A stretch of DNA of 64,000 nucleotides from JBFONV01 sp040779335 (lineage in GTDB: Bacteria > Pseudomonadota > Gammaproteobacteria > Enterobacterales > Alteromonadaceae): contig JBFONV010000003.1 in the NCBI GenBank assembly GCA_040779335.1, positions 434,001 to 498,000 on the forward strand. Direction: 5' to 3'. The position numbers and the translations under genes are program-made. Of this stretch, positions 7,785-17,947 are shown one piece after another (the first letter of the stretch is position 1; the number at the start of each line of letters is the position of its first letter). The notes under the pieces were generated by a model. It ran no database searches and was not told the DNA's origin. It was given only the letters and a program-made list of their open reading frames with translations.

Positions 7785-10244
7785 CTAAAGGCTATAGTAA
7801 CCAGTTTCAGCGGCGTCAATCCATAACCCTTTGTCGACCAAAAGGTTTAACTTTTCTAATAAACTATTTTCACTTATTGGCTTACTGAATAAGTATCCTT
7901 GCACCAAATCACAGTGTTCCGCTTTAAGAAGCCTTAGTTGTGCCCTAGTTTCTACGCCCTCTGCCGTAACCTTCATACCCAAATTTCTCACCATAGCAAT
8001 AGTTGAAGAGACAATTTGCATATCGGCTTGATTATCTAACATACCGGAGACAAAGCACTTATCAATTTTTATACAATCAACTGGCATTTTTTTCAGATAA
8101 CTGAGCGAGGAATAGCCCGTACCAAAATCGTCAATAGAAAAGGTAAATCCTAACGCCTTTAACGAGTGCATAGTCGCTAATGTGTTTTCTATGTCCTCAA
8201 CTAAAGTGCGTTCAGTTAATTCAAGCTCTACATAATGGGCCGGCACATTAAATTCATGAAGCTGGGTCATTAGATATTCTGATAAATGGGGATCAACAAA
8301 TTGATCAGCAGACAAATTGATTGCAATATGCAGTCCGCTATATCCAGCATCGTTCAATTGACTCAATAATTTAATGCTATGCCTGATCACCCAATAACCC
8401 AATTCGATCATATGTTTTGAGTTTTCTAAAATCGGAATAAACTCATCAGGGTACACTAACCCTCTTGTCGGATGGTTCCAACGAATAAGCGCTTCAAAAC
8501 CGAATAGTTTACCCGTGGCGATTTCAATCTGTGGCTGTAAACTCAAGGTAAACTGTTCGTGGGCAATCGCTTCACGAACTTCGCTTTCTAACAGCACTTT
8601 TTCAGCAATTCTTTTATACATACCCGCGTCATAAATACGATAACAATTGCCACCACTTTCTTTCGCTTCGTACATCGCCATGTCGGCATTACGGACTAGA
8701 TCTTCTGCATTGACCACATTATCAATCGATATTGCCCCACCAATACTGGTTGATACATAAAATCTATGTTCATTGACTACAACGGGTTCTTTAAATGACT
8801 GCAATAATTTATTAGCGACAATTTCGACATCGTCCCAGTTGTTAATATTGGGTAAAACAATAACAAACTCATCGCCACCAAAGCGACAGGCTATATCAGT
8901 TTCTCTTATTGATGTTCTTAATCGTCTCGCCGCTTCTTCAAGCAGTAAATCCCCCATGCTGTGCCCATGACTGTCATTGACCTTTTTAAAATCATCTAGA
9001 TCCAAAAATAACACAGCAACTTTATCTACAGGTCGAGATAAGCTAGATAAACTTTTTTTCAGCTGAAAATTAAGCATATTGCGATTAGGTAACCCCGTAA
9101 GCAAATCGTACATTGCTATATTTTCCAACTCGCGGGTATTTTGCTCGATTTTTACATGCAAATTTTCTAGTTGATCCGCTAAACTTGATGCTGAGTCTGC
9201 TAACACGTCTAGTTCATCTTCTGCTAACTGAAAAGACGGTAACTTTCTCTGTTTGAATTCTTCGAACCTTTTTTCAGCTAACAATGGTAAATCTGCTGCT
9301 AGCATCAATAAACGTTTGCTTGACCTTCTACTTACTAACAATACTACAATAGAAATGAGCACAAAAAGCACGGTCGCTATCATCACAATATAATATTGAT
9401 AGCGTTTGGTGGTTTGTCGGTATAACGTAGTGTCTTCAATCAATAACAGGTAATTTCCGTCATTACGATTGGGTTGTAATTCAAAAACACTTGAGGAAAA
9501 ATATTCACTGCCAACTTGAGAAGATACGCTCTGATGCAATTCAGTTAATGTGGTATCAATCGGTATACTGTCAATGATTTGTTTGGTTTTTTCACCATTA
9601 GTCATTGTGAGTATATTCATTGACCCTAAAGTCGTTAACTGAGGCTCTTTATTAAGCGCGACGTTAATAATGGCCAGTCGAGTATTTTCATTAAGTTTAA
9701 GAAACGTGAATAATAGATCACTTAAATTTGCACGACTGATGACTACTTCAAGTTTATTGCCCCCAACAAGAACTGGCATTGCAACAATGTGATAACAATC
9801 TTTAGATTGCATCTGGCAATAAATCAGGTCTTCTGTGGTTTGGTTTTCAAATACATTTTTGGCCACCTCTATGACCTGTTCATTGGCCTCAACACCACTG
9901 CTATAACGCTGTTTGTAGTTATCATCAATAACCCAAACCGCGTCTATTCTTAATTCATCTAAATCGAACTGACGCTGCACCGCTTGATCAAATGTGAAGT
10001 AATCACTTTCTATAGAAAGATGTTGAGAACTTAAGGATGTTAACCAGAGAATACGTTTGTCATTGGATATGCTTTTCAGGTATTTATAGATAAGCTTTGC
10101 CGCAACGCGTTTTTCATTTTGACGTAGCTCAAAATCGGTTTGCAGCTGCACAACCGAAACCGTGGTAATGGTTACTGCGATAGCAAGCATCGACATCAAG
10201 GTTAATGCTAAAACTTTCCAGGGTAAACTTATAAATTTTCGCAA
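7785..10244 (-). CDS. Membrane GGDEF-EAL cyclic di-GMP enzyme
   Basis: This 819-residue inner-membrane protein has an N-terminal helix (~10-33), a periplasmic sensor region (~35-280), a second helix (~282-305), a HAMP-like linker, a GGDEF domain with intact GGDEF at 456-460, and an EAL domain with intact EAL at 584-586. An RxxD inhibitory site (Arg447-Asp450) sits exactly five residues before GGDEF. In the EAL half ELTERTL and DDFGTGYSSLSYLKKM are intact, so both synthesis and hydrolysis of cyclic di-GMP look possible. It starts four bases after the outer-membrane barrel gene, which makes those upstream proteins candidate signal partners. Confidence 0.93.
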   Translation of the reverse strand: MRKFISLPWKVLALTLMSMLAIAVTITTVSVVQLQTDFELRQNEKRVAAKLIYKYLKSISNDKRILWLTSLSSQHLSIESDYFTFDQAVQRQFDLDELRIDAVWVIDDNYKQRYSSGVEANEQVIEVAKNVFENQTTEDLIYCQMQSKDCYHIVAMPVLVGGNKLEVVISRANLSDLLFTFLKLNENTRLAIINVALNKEPQLTTLGSMNILTMTNGEKTKQIIDSIPIDTTLTELHQSVSSQVGSEYFSSSVFELQPNRNDGNYLLLIEDTTLYRQTTKRYQYYIVMIATVLFVLISIVVLLVSRRSSKRLLMLAADLPLLAEKRFEEFKQRKLPSFQLAEDELDVLADSASSLADQLENLHVKIEQNTRELENIAMYDLLTGLPNRNMLNFQLKKSLSSLSRPVDKVAVLFLDLDDFKKVNDSHGHSMGDLLLEEAARRLRTSIRETDIACRFGGDEFVIVLPNINNWDDVEIVANKLLQSFKEPVVVNEHRFYVSTSIGGAISIDNVVNAEDLVRNADMAMYEAKESGGNCYRIYDAGMYKRIAEKVLLESEVREAIAHEQFTLSLQPQIEIATGKLFGFEALIRWNHPTRGLVYPDEFIPILENSKHMIELGYWVIRHSIKLLSQLNDAGYSGLHIAINLSADQFVDPHLSEYLMTQLHEFNVPAHYVELELTERTLVEDIENTLATMHSLKALGFTFSIDDFGTGYSSLSYLKKMPVDCIKIDKCFVSGMLDNQADMQIVSSTIAMVRNLGMKVTAEGVETRAQLRLLKAEHCDLVQGYLFSKPISENSLLEKLNLLVDKGLWIDAAETGYYSL

Positions 10245-10248
10245 CTGA

Positions 10249-11454
10249 TTAGAACCAATACATCAATTGAACGGCCCACATATTCCAATTTTTATCATTA
10301 TTTACTTGAAGATCTGGAATAATCGCAGGAGATAATCGAGCACGCCCTTCTATCCAATGATACTCCGCTTGAATTTGCCAATTGTTCGCTACACGGTACT
10401 TAACACCGAGTGTAGTATCATAAATATAGCCAAAATAAGATGGAATATAACCGCCAGACTCTGCGTTGAGCTTATGGCCTTTCCGATCATTTTTATCGGT
10501 ATCAAATCTGTCATAGCGGGCCAAAACCGACCATTTGTCATCAACGAAATAACGACTTTGCAGGTAAAAGCCCTGGCCTTTTTTATCCGGATGGGTATCG
10601 GGTGAAAGAAAGCCATTAAATAAAAATCGTTCTTGCAAAAGTTCAGCGGCAAATTCCCACTTTTGACCACTGTATAACATATTAAACATGACACGTTGTG
10701 AAGTCGCGTCAGCATTAATAAAAGGTTCCATTGAAGATGCGGTATAGTTAAAATCAGAATCTAGAACACTTGCCCCAAACTGCCAGGCGCTGCTTTTAGG
10801 GCGATAATAAATACTAGCCTGATGAGTAAAATCTTGGTTAACATCGCCTTGAGCATACTTACTTACCAACAATTCGCTTGCAGAATCACTGATCGGTGAC
10901 TTTCCATAACTCCATAACAAATCGATTTCACCGATATCTGTCATTGTCGTATACGCTAAGGCGATTCCATCGCTGCCCAAGGCGACATCCCTAAAGATGT
11001 CATAATATACCGACTGAGGAAGGATAATCGATGGCCTAGTATGTGGAACATCTCTAGTACTTGAATAGAGCCAGTGTTGATTTTTATAACGGCCAATATA
11101 TAGATTAAGTTGTGAATCAAAATCAGTTGCGACTGTCCAATCCAATAGTAAATAATCTATTCTGGCCCCCTCTTCATAACGATTGCCGCCATTTAAATAA
11201 ACGGCTTGCCCGGCAAGTCGAATACTAGGAGAAAATTGATAAGAAGCATTAACCCCTAACTCAGTTAAATTTAAACTTGTTTTGCCATCATCATTGATAA
11301 AGTTACTATTAGCAGCTTTACTAACTCCTTGCGCAGCAAATCCATGTACTGACCATTCAGCACTCAATGCATTTGATATCGATAAACAGGCAACAGTTAA
11401 CAAGACTGCATTCACCCCTTTTAATAAATAGTGACTCTTTGCGTTTTTATTCAT
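10249..11454 (-). CDS. Outer-membrane porin-like barrel protein
   Basis: The 401-residue product has a signal peptide ending near NALSA and then alternating amphipathic strands through to a C-terminal aromatic residue (LMYWF), the signature of an outer-membrane beta barrel. I cannot assign a substrate. It overlaps the upstream PstS-like gene by eight bases and is followed after four bases by the GGDEF-EAL gene, so the three form one unit. It could be a porin supplying the ligand sensed by the operon. Confidence 0.75.
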   Translation of the reverse strand: MNKNAKSHYLLKGVNAVLLTVACLSISNALSAEWSVHGFAAQGVSKAANSNFINDDGKTSLNLTELGVNASYQFSPSIRLAGQAVYLNGGNRYEEGARIDYLLLDWTVATDFDSQLNLYIGRYKNQHWLYSSTRDVPHTRPSIILPQSVYYDIFRDVALGSDGIALAYTTMTDIGEIDLLWSYGKSPISDSASELLVSKYAQGDVNQDFTHQASIYYRPKSSAWQFGASVLDSDFNYTASSMEPFINADATSQRVMFNMLYSGQKWEFAAELLQERFLFNGFLSPDTHPDKKGQGFYLQSRYFVDDKWSVLARYDRFDTDKNDRKGHKLNAESGGYIPSYFGYIYDTTLGVKYRVANNWQIQAEYHWIEGRARLSPAIIPDLQVNNDKNWNMWAVQLMYWF

Positions 11455-11893
11455 CTTTATTACCTACAACCATCACTTTTACTCCACTGTCCTTGGGAAG
11501 TTTGTCTACATAACCTATTGAGCCAGGCGTTTTAGCAACTAGCTCTATCATTTGCTCTACATTATTGACCACCATAGGTGGCTCACCTAATCCAGAAAAA
11601 AGCAATTTCCCCCAAATTTTGTCAAGTTGATAAGGAAAAACTTCTAATTTTTGAATACAAAACTCTTTATGAGTATTACTTGAATTAGCTAAAACAAACA
11701 CTTTGATTGGCTGAGCGTTATTCCACTGTTTATTACGCATGGTAAATATGCGACGAATTTGAGATGAGGAAAGGTGTTGTGTATCAACAGATGGATGGAC
11801 AATGACCTCAACCGCCTTTACTGACGTGAAAGGGATAAGGAAAGTAGCCAAGATGATAAATATTCTTAACCTAAACTGGAAAAATGTACCCAT
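11447..11893 (-). CDS. Small PstS-like periplasmic binding-fold protein
   Basis: The 148-residue product has a signal peptide (to about TSVKA) followed by a short type-II periplasmic-binding-like domain. The segments SSSQIRRIFTMRNKQW and TPGSIGYVDKLP are the typical beginning and end of small PstS-family (phosphate-binding-like) proteins. No ABC transporter genes accompany it; its partners are a barrel protein and a GGDEF-EAL enzyme. This suggests a sensing rather than a transport role, by inference. Confidence 0.78.
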   Translation of the reverse strand: MGTFFQFRLRIFIILATFLIPFTSVKAVEVIVHPSVDTQHLSSSQIRRIFTMRNKQWNNAQPIKVFVLANSSNTHKEFCIQKLEVFPYQLDKIWGKLLFSGLGEPPMVVNNVEQMIELVAKTPGSIGYVDKLPKDSGVKVMVVGNKDE

Positions 11894-12297
11894 GACATCC
11901 CTGTTAAATTTAAATTAAACATATCAAGATCCAGATTAAAGTATAGTGCTCTTAAAGATTATAATTGCTTTAACGCAATTTTATTACGTAAAACACACCT
12001 AAGTTATTTTAATTATTAGCATTGTGCTCATTTCTTTCACAGCAATAAATTGCGGTGGATACACAATGACAAGATAAAAGTTTATCGGCATTACTGAGGG
12101 TAACTTTATCAAATATTTTAAAATATTTCCTTATTATTCAATATAATATTAAAAATAATTCAATTTGTTTATAAAGTATAAAAAAATTGAACAATTATTA
12201 AACCTCGTAGATGGGTGCTTGTTTATAGCTCTTTGCTTATCACATTAATTGATTAAACCATATCAAAGATTCGATATGGTTTATTTAGCAGATTTAA
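11894..12297. other. Intergenic region before the PstS-like operon
   Basis: This AT-rich 404-base gap should hold the minus-strand promoter for the PstS-like/barrel/GGDEF-EAL unit at its left end and the aroG terminator at its right end. I see no credible coding frame or RNA gene in it. Confidence 0.5.
12255..12282 (-). terminator. Hairpin downstream of aroG
   Basis: A perfect ten-base inverted repeat, AAACCATATC/GATATGGTTT, with an eight-base loop lies 16 bases after the aroG stop. The minus-strand sequence after the stem is AT-rich without a long T run, so it is a moderate terminator candidate. Confidence 0.6.
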
Positions 12298-13356
12298 CTA
12301 AGATTTTTGACGTCGAGCATTTACTGCACGGTCGAGTTCTGCGAGTAACAATTCGGTATCGTCCCACCCTATGCACGCATCTGTGATGCTTTGACCGTAT
12401 GTTTCCACTTTACCATCAACGAGATCCTGGCGGCCTTCAACTAAGTGACTTTCAACCATAACTCCAAAAATATCGTCATTGCCTTGCGATATTTGCTGAC
12501 AAACATCTTTGCAAACCAGCATTTGATTTTCAAATTTCTTACTACTGTTCGCATGACTAAAATCAATCATGATTTTACTGTTCAAGCCACAGTCAGATAA
12601 TTGTTGGGTAACATCATTGACACTTTTTTCGTCATAGTTTGGTGTCTTACCACCACGCAAAATAATGTGACAATCACTATTACCTGTGGTTTCTACGATA
12701 GCTGAATGTCCATATTTAGTTACTGAGAGAAAATGGTGTGATGCTGACGCTGAACCTATTGCATCGATAGCAATCTTGATAGTGCCGTCAGTTCCATTCT
12801 TAAAGCCTACTGGGCATGAAAGTCCAGAGGCTAACTCTCTATGCACCTGACTCTCGGTAGTTCTTGCTCCAATTGCTCCCCAACACATAAAATCAGCCAT
12901 ATATTGCGGGGTGATCATGTCTAGAAACTCACCCGCTGTTGGTAATCCCATATCATTTAAATCAAGTAATAGTTTACGGCCAATGCGTAAACCGTCATTT
13001 AATTTAAAGCTTTCATCCATGTATGGATCGTTAATCAGTCCTTTCCAACCGATGGTTGTTCTTGGTTTTTCAAAGTAAACCCGCATCACTATTTCCAGTG
13101 AGTCTTGATATTTTTCGCGCAATTTGACTAAACGTTGACCATATTCCAGAGCAGCGACAGGATCATGTATAGAACAAGGTCCAATCACCACGAGCACCCT
13201 ATCGTCCTGACCGTTAAATATATTATGGATTGCCGTACGCGAAGCAAACACTGTTTCTGACGCTTTTTCTGATGCAGGATAGCGCTCAAGTAGTGCAACT
13301 GGAGGCAGTAATTCTTTAATTCTATTGATGCGAACATCATCGGTTTGATAGGTCAT
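12298..13356 (-). CDS. aroG: 3-deoxy-7-phosphoheptulonate synthase, AroG type
   Basis: This enzyme condenses phosphoenolpyruvate and erythrose 4-phosphate, the first step of the shikimate pathway. The 352-residue product matches E. coli AroG end to end: RIKELLPPVALLERYPA, VVIGPCSIHDP, RVYFEKPRTTIGWKGLINDP, GAIGARTTESQVHRELASG, HIILRGGK and MIDFSHANSSK. It is the class I-alpha, feedback-regulated type. The match is closest to the phenylalanine-sensitive isozyme, but the effector cannot be proved from sequence. It is divergent from add across a 229-base gap in which I do not see a convincing TyrR box. Confidence 0.93.
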   Translation of the reverse strand: MTYQTDDVRINRIKELLPPVALLERYPASEKASETVFASRTAIHNIFNGQDDRVLVVIGPCSIHDPVAALEYGQRLVKLREKYQDSLEIVMRVYFEKPRTTIGWKGLINDPYMDESFKLNDGLRIGRKLLLDLNDMGLPTAGEFLDMITPQYMADFMCWGAIGARTTESQVHRELASGLSCPVGFKNGTDGTIKIAIDAIGSASASHHFLSVTKYGHSAIVETTGNSDCHIILRGGKTPNYDEKSVNDVTQQLSDCGLNSKIMIDFSHANSSKKFENQMLVCKDVCQQISQGNDDIFGVMVESHLVEGRQDLVDGKVETYGQSITDACIGWDDTELLLAELDRAVNARRQKS

Positions 13357-13585
13357 GCTTATTCTCTTTACTTCATTGATATACTATTTATTTACGTCTA
13401 GACACCTAAATGACTAATCCCAAGGTTAATTTATCAGTCTTGTCCTATTAATACCAATATAAAATGTGAAAAAAGGCTTATAATAGTAAGTTCATCGTAG
13501 TTTAAAATTAATCACAATCTGCATAAAAAAATCTGCTACGTTAAAGACATGAAAATTCACAATAAGAAGGATTACTCATTATATT

Positions 13586-14584
13586 ATGATAGATTCAACA
13601 CTCCCCCTTATCGATTTACATCGACACTTAGATGGCAATATTCGGCCATCGACAATTTGGGAACTTGCTCAAAAAAATAACATTGCCCTGCCAACAGATC
13701 GCTTTGAGCAATTTTTACCTTTTGTTCAAATTCAAAAAAGTGAACCCGACTTATTAGCCTTTTTAAAAAAACTAGACTGGGGCGTTGCGGTATTAAAAAC
13801 CTTAGATGATTGCAGGCAAGTTGCTCACGAAAACGTTGTAGACGCATTTAATGCAGGTTTGCACTATACAGAGCTACGCTTCTCTCCCTATTACATGTCG
13901 ATGAATCACAATTTACCCATTGAAGGCGTAGTCGAAGCTGTTATTGATGGCGTGAATTCAGGTAGCAAAGAGTACAACGTTAAAACTAATTTAATCGGCA
14001 TTTTAAGCCGCACATTCGGCGTTGAATGTTGCCAAGCTGAATTAAATGGTTTGCTTGCTCATAAAGAGAGTTTAGTTGCAGTCGATCTCGCTGGCGATGA
14101 ATTTAACAAACCTGGCGAATTGTTTGTCGAACATTTTAGGCAAGTTACTGATGCTAACTTGCACGTCACCATTCATGCCGGCGAAGCAGCTGGTCCTGAA
14201 AGTATTTGGCAAGCTATTAAAGAACTAAAAGCAGATCGCATTGGTCATGGCGTTGTTAGTTACCAAGACCAAGCATTACTTGACTATATGCGTGAGCATA
14301 ACATCGCGATAGAATCATGTTTAACCTCAAACTTTCAAACCGGTACAGTTAAAGACTTAAGCAAACATCCTATAAAAATCTTTTTAGAAAATGGTCTACG
14401 CGTTTGTTTAAACACTGATGATCCAGCAGTAGAAGGTATAGAGTTGAAACACGAATTTGAATTGGCCCAGTCTTTACTCCACTTAACAGATCAAGACATT
14501 AGTCAATTACAGAGAAATGCCGTAGATGCGAGCTTTTTGTCTGATAGTGAAAAACAACGGTTATTACAGCTAAACACTCTTTAA
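13586..14584 (+). CDS. add: Adenosine deaminase
   Basis: This cytosolic zinc enzyme deaminates adenosine and deoxyadenosine to (deoxy)inosine. Metal and catalytic motifs are intact in order: LIDLHRHLDG with the HxH pair, IHAGEA with zinc His and catalytic Glu, RIGHG, and NTDDP with the metal-binding Asp. Length (332) is normal. It is the first of the nucleoside genes and is followed after 210 bases by deoD, which can phosphorolyse the inosine it produces. An AGAAGG ribosome-binding site precedes the ATG by about 14 bases. Confidence 0.95.
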   Translation: MIDSTLPLIDLHRHLDGNIRPSTIWELAQKNNIALPTDRFEQFLPFVQIQKSEPDLLAFLKKLDWGVAVLKTLDDCRQVAHENVVDAFNAGLHYTELRFSPYYMSMNHNLPIEGVVEAVIDGVNSGSKEYNVKTNLIGILSRTFGVECCQAELNGLLAHKESLVAVDLAGDEFNKPGELFVEHFRQVTDANLHVTIHAGEAAGPESIWQAIKELKADRIGHGVVSYQDQALLDYMREHNIAIESCLTSNFQTGTVKDLSKHPIKIFLENGLRVCLNTDDPAVEGIELKHEFELAQSLLHLTDQDISQLQRNAVDASFLSDSEKQRLLQLNTL

Positions 14585-14794
14585 ATCATTATATCAATTT
14601 AAAGGAGTATGGCTTACCTCTGGATCATTGAAGGTTTTTTCAGTTAAAATTACACAGTAATAAAATGCTAAACGTAAAAAACTAAGTTTAGCACCAATTT
14701 ACAACAAGACAGCAATTAACAATTCAGTAAAACACCCTTGATAGCACTGGCTTGAAACTTACTGAGACATTAACATTTAACAAGGTTAACTCTC

Positions 14795-15499
14795 ATGGCT
14801 ACACCACATATAGAAGCAAACCCTGGCGATTTCGCCACTACCGTATTAATGCCTGGCGATCCACTTAGAGCCAAGTTTATCGCCGAAAATTTTTTAGACG
14901 ATGCTAAATGCGTAACCAGAGTACGAAATATTTTTGGTTATACCGGCACGTATAAAGGCAAGCCCATTTCAGTAATGGGATCGGGTATGGGTATACCGTC
15001 TATTTCTATTTATGCTACTGAACTATATAAAGATTATGGCGTAGAAAATATTATTCGTATTGGTTCATGCGGTGCCGTACGTGATGACATTAAGGTTAGA
15101 GATGTTGTTATTGGCATGACAGCAAGTACGGACTCCAACGTTAACAGAATGCGTTTTAATCAATGTGATTTCGCGGCATGTGCCGATTTCAATTTGTTAC
15201 AAAAAGTCGTTAATACTGCCGAAAAATTAAAGATGCCAGTGCGCGTCGGTAATATTTTTACTGCAGATCTCTTTTATACACCTCAACCTGAAATGTTTGC
15301 CACCATGGAAAAATATGGCATTTTGGCCGTCGAGATGGAAGCAGCTGGCCTATACGGTGTTGCGGCAGAATATGGTAAAAACGCATTAACGGTATTAACG
15401 GTGAGCGATCATATTAAAACAGGTGAACAAACAAGCGCAGAAGAGCGTGAAACAACCTTTAAAGATATGATGGAATTAACATTAGAGAGTATCTTATAA
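14795..15499 (+). CDS. deoD: Purine nucleoside phosphorylase, DeoD type
   Basis: The enzyme splits purine (deoxy)ribonucleosides with phosphate into the base and (deoxy)ribose 1-phosphate. The 234-residue product is the hexameric DeoD type: MATPHIEANPGDFA, VLMPGDPLRAKFIAE, RIGSCGAV, EMEAAGLYG and TVSDHI with the catalytic Asp are all present. A strong bidirectional terminator follows. Its product deoxyribose 1-phosphate is the substrate of DeoB, encoded nearby on the opposite strand. Confidence 0.96.
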   Translation: MATPHIEANPGDFATTVLMPGDPLRAKFIAENFLDDAKCVTRVRNIFGYTGTYKGKPISVMGSGMGIPSISIYATELYKDYGVENIIRIGSCGAVRDDIKVRDVVIGMTASTDSNVNRMRFNQCDFAACADFNLLQKVVNTAEKLKMPVRVGNIFTADLFYTPQPEMFATMEKYGILAVEMEAAGLYGVAAEYGKNALTVLTVSDHIKTGEQTSAEERETTFKDMMELTLESIL

Positions 15500-15525
15500 G
15501 GTATTTTCTTGAAGATTTTATGCAT

Positions 15526-15555
15526 AAAAAAGGCTAGCGTTTGCTAGCCTTTTTC
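15526..15555. terminator. Bidirectional terminator between deoD and TonB receptor
   Basis: AAAAAGGCTAGC and GCTAGCCTTTTT form a perfect 12-base stem with a four-base loop, flanked by A and T runs on either side. It lies between the convergent deoD and TonB receptor genes and should end transcripts from both directions. Confidence 0.92.
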
Positions 15556-15581
15556 TCATTTAATTATTGATTTAAAACCAA

Positions 15582-17855
15582 TTAAAAGAATGACACTTTA
15601 AATTCAGCACCAATAAAACGTTCTTCGTTAACAATCGCTGTATTGTTACTGAAATCAACCGCACCAATTGCTTGTTGCTCGTCGGTAATATTACGGACAA
15701 AAATAGCTGCGTCATATTCGTTATCGCCGCTAAACCAAGTATAGCCAGCACGAACACCACCTTCTAGCAGTGAATCACCATTAAATTCTTTTGATTCATA
15801 CAAGAAAAAGCTTATATCATCGCGGTAAGACCAATCGGTATAAATATACATTTCACCGTCGCCAACCTCTTTCATATAACGCAATGTTATTGCCGTGATC
15901 CATTCAGGCGCGTGTGGCAGGCTGTTACCATCGATCAACGCTCGGCCATCGACAACGGTGTCTGTTACTGTACAAAGTGCACATACTGGTACAGATAAAT
16001 CGTTATCATTTAACTCGGTATTGTTGTAACTAACGCTCGCTGTCACGAAAAAGTTCTCTGTAAGCATAAACTCAGAATCAATTTCAAAGCCGTAACCAAC
16101 AGTTTCATTCGCATTAAGCAAACGTGCAGTATTACTGTCACCGCCAACCGATGTTAATTGTTGGTCGTCCATAGTAAAGTAGAATACTGAAGCATTTAAA
16201 CGACCAAAGCCATCTAGAATGTCTGATTTAACACCAGTTTCAAATGAAAGGATAGTTTCAGAATCGGCTACAGAGATACCATCATCCCATGCAAATAACG
16301 AACGACCTTGGATACTAGGCGCTCTAAAACTATCGGCTACACGGGCATAAAGATTAACATCATCATTTAATTTATGGGTGACACTAAGATCCCAGCTAAC
16401 ATGTTCATCGCTAGGGTTGACTTCACCATAGGCTGTTTCAGGTTGTCCCAAGAAACCAAGCGGTGCTTGACTGCGCTCAGACGAATAATCTTTTTCATCA
16501 TCAGAATAACGTAATCCTAGCGTTACCGAGGTTTTTTCAGAGATATCATAATCGAATGAACCAAAAATAGCCCAAGCAGTCGTATCTTGTTTTTGCACTA
16601 CACGGCCAGTTTGAGCGCCGGCGGCACCAAACAATGCATCATAAGCAAAGCTATCAATAGTTAAATCTTCGCTAAAATAGAAAACACCCGCTTGATAATT
16701 AAAATCACCATCAAAATTACTGGTTAAACGCAGTTCTTGGGTAAATTGTTGGTGATCTGGAATACCATCTGCCGTTTCTGAACTGATGGTTATAACTCCT
16801 GGTCCCTGCTCTGGAGCGAAGACTGCCCCATAACCACCATCTACATCTCCACGAGAGTATATTTCAGCACTTTCATAGCCTGTAATTGAAGTGATAGTAT
16901 AGTCACCTAAATCAAACTCTAATTTTAAACTTGCGCCTTCAGTTTCAACTTGTTGCGTTATACGATCAGCAGAATCCAAATAAACCGTGTCTCTATTAAA
17001 ACCACTGACTAAGTCACTGCTACCAGGTTTAAACGCGTTAGCGTAGAAAGTAATAGGCTTACCATCTAGATCTCGCATATGGTAGTTAAACAACGCATTA
17101 AAATCGTTACCTTCATATAAAAATTGAATTCTTGCTGCTTGATCTGTATAGCCGCCAGAAACATTATTCTTCTCAAAACCTGGTGCCATATTATCGATAT
17201 AATCATCTCGGTCTTGCCTAAGAATGGAAACGCGAGCAGATAATTCATCTGTCAAACCACCACCAACCGCTGCACGAAAGTCAGTAGTACTTTTACTACC
17301 GTATGAAAGCGAGGCAAAACCATCAAAATCTTGGGAAGGTTTAACTGAATCAAATTTCACTAAACCGGCTGGTGTATTACGACCAAACAACGTACCTTGC
17401 GGCCCTCTGAGTACTTCTATACGAGCAACGTCGAAAACAGGAAACCCCTTCAAAATAGGATTTTCTTGAACAACGTCATCTACCACGAGTGATACTGGTT
17501 GAGACGAGTTTAAATCAAAATCAGAATTCCCTAAGCCGCGCATATAAAACCGCGGAAAAGTACGACCAAATGAAGACTCAACAGATAAACTAGGTACGCG
17601 CGCATTCATAAAGCGAATATCCATTGCCGCAGAACTATAAGCGTTTAAATTATCGCCTTGTAAAGCGGTAACAGCTACAGGAACTTCTTGTACGTTTTCA
17701 ACACGTTTACGAGCGGTAACTTCGATAACTTCTAATCCGACAACTTTTTCTTTAGCCGTTTCTTCGGCAATAGCTTGAGAAGCCATGCCAAAAGATGATG
17801 CCAAGAACGCAGCGTGGATAGAGCAAGCTAACGTCGTTTTTTTCATGACTTTCAT
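15582..17855 (-). CDS. TonB-dependent receptor, predicted nucleoside-related
   Basis: This 757-residue outer-membrane receptor has a signal peptide ending near SQAIA, a TonB box LEVIEVTARKR, a plug domain with FYMRGLGNSDFDL and IEVLRGPQGTLFGRNTPAG, and a barrel ending in AEFKVSFF. The start ATG has GGGGAG seven bases upstream. It lies inside the nucleoside gene block between deoD and deoB, so I infer that its substrate is a nucleoside or oligonucleotide. A terminator separates it from deoB, so it is probably expressed from its own promoter. Confidence 0.85.
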   Translation of the reverse strand: MKVMKKTTLACSIHAAFLASSFGMASQAIAEETAKEKVVGLEVIEVTARKRVENVQEVPVAVTALQGDNLNAYSSAAMDIRFMNARVPSLSVESSFGRTFPRFYMRGLGNSDFDLNSSQPVSLVVDDVVQENPILKGFPVFDVARIEVLRGPQGTLFGRNTPAGLVKFDSVKPSQDFDGFASLSYGSKSTTDFRAAVGGGLTDELSARVSILRQDRDDYIDNMAPGFEKNNVSGGYTDQAARIQFLYEGNDFNALFNYHMRDLDGKPITFYANAFKPGSSDLVSGFNRDTVYLDSADRITQQVETEGASLKLEFDLGDYTITSITGYESAEIYSRGDVDGGYGAVFAPEQGPGVITISSETADGIPDHQQFTQELRLTSNFDGDFNYQAGVFYFSEDLTIDSFAYDALFGAAGAQTGRVVQKQDTTAWAIFGSFDYDISEKTSVTLGLRYSDDEKDYSSERSQAPLGFLGQPETAYGEVNPSDEHVSWDLSVTHKLNDDVNLYARVADSFRAPSIQGRSLFAWDDGISVADSETILSFETGVKSDILDGFGRLNASVFYFTMDDQQLTSVGGDSNTARLLNANETVGYGFEIDSEFMLTENFFVTASVSYNNTELNDNDLSVPVCALCTVTDTVVDGRALIDGNSLPHAPEWITAITLRYMKEVGDGEMYIYTDWSYRDDISFFLYESKEFNGDSLLEGGVRAGYTWFSGDNEYDAAIFVRNITDEQQAIGAVDFSNNTAIVNEERFIGAEFKVSFF

Positions 17856-17911
17856 AAATTATCTCCCCAGATAAATTAACGTAAAAATTTTCTTAGTCTT
17901 GTCTACTTTAT

Positions 17912-17945
17912 AAAAAAGGTGAATTTTTTAACGAATTCACCTTTT
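17912..17945 (-). terminator. Terminator after deoB
   Basis: AAAAGGTGAATT and AATTCACCTTTT form a 12-base stem with an eight-base loop immediately after the deoB stop. On the minus strand the stem ends in a T run, as expected for intrinsic termination of deoB before the TonB receptor gene. Confidence 0.88.
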
Positions 17946-17947
17946 AA

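Noticed and set aside
13357..13585. Possible TyrR box and a TATAAT element in the aroG/add gap
   Set aside because: No TGTAAA-N6-TTTACA match was found, and the TATAAT at 13479 has no acceptable -35 element at the right spacing.
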